DNA of 13,719 nt from an uncultured Alphaproteobacteria bacterium (GTDB lineage Bacteria > Pseudomonadota > Alphaproteobacteria > Micavibrionales > Micavibrionaceae), in assembly GCA_937128575.1 (NCBI GenBank), contig CAKZMN010000234.1:1-13719 (forward strand). The letters run 5' to 3'. Of the stretch, positions 13,707-13,719 are shown in pieces. Below the pieces are notes generated by a model. That model did not search any database. It was not told where the DNA came from and was given only the letters and a program-made list of their open reading frames with translations. Position numbers and translations under genes: made by a program. Every line of letters begins with the position of its first letter. Position 1 is the first letter of the stretch.

Positions 13707-13719
13707 AACTGATTAACAT

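Noticed and set aside
1..13719. Mobile element, prophage, CRISPR array, tRNA or rRNA genes
   Set aside because: No transposase or integrase motifs, no regularly spaced repeats, and no tRNA- or rRNA-like sequence were seen on either strand.

Overview
This is a chromosomal window of ordinary core genes. It most resembles an alphaproteobacterium of intermediate GC (coding regions about 50-60% by hand sampling). The clues are the divergent tyrS/anmK pair, the Rrf2 regulator - cysteine desulfurase - ferredoxin - mnmA cluster, a KMGKT-type tyrosyl-tRNA synthetase, and a very large AsmA/YhdP-like protein. The placement rests on gene content and protein style, not on a database search, and I cannot name a genus. 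No transposase, integrase, CRISPR array, rRNA or tRNA was seen.

Left part (1-2532, all minus strand): an Rrf2/IscR-like regulator, a cysteine desulfurase, an adrenodoxin-type [2Fe-2S] ferredoxin overlapping the desulfurase by 8 bp, and the N-terminal half of mnmA, which runs off the window. Together they look like a sulfur-mobilising unit that feeds Fe-S assembly and tRNA 2-thiolation. The regulator contains no cysteine at all, so it cannot bind a cluster the way classical IscR does. A roughly 320-bp AT-rich region (25% GC over a counted 240 bp) follows and holds dyad symmetries suited to operators.

Middle part (2853-8690): an alpha/beta hydrolase (+) faces the peroxiredoxin Bcp (-) across a shared bidirectional terminator. 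Divergent from bcp is a 1048-residue AsmA/YhdP-like envelope protein that starts on TTG and is preceded by a possible 15-codon leader ORF. Next come a small acidic orphan protein and a convergent EamA/DMT transporter.

Right part (8762-13719): tyrS (-) and anmK (+) are divergent with only 17 bp between their start codons, and a TATAAT box in that gap suggests a leaderless tyrS message. A low-GC orphan gene (about 37% GC against about 60% in its neighbours) is inserted convergently between anmK and tsaC. tsaC (Sua5-type threonylcarbamoyl-AMP synthase) is followed after 3 bp by a UDP-glucuronate 4-epimerase-like gene.

I found no clear new multi-gene system. The most interesting signals are regulatory: the cysteine-free IscR-like protein, the leaderless-style starts, the hairpins over ribosome binding sites, and the foreign-looking orphan at 11109-11609.
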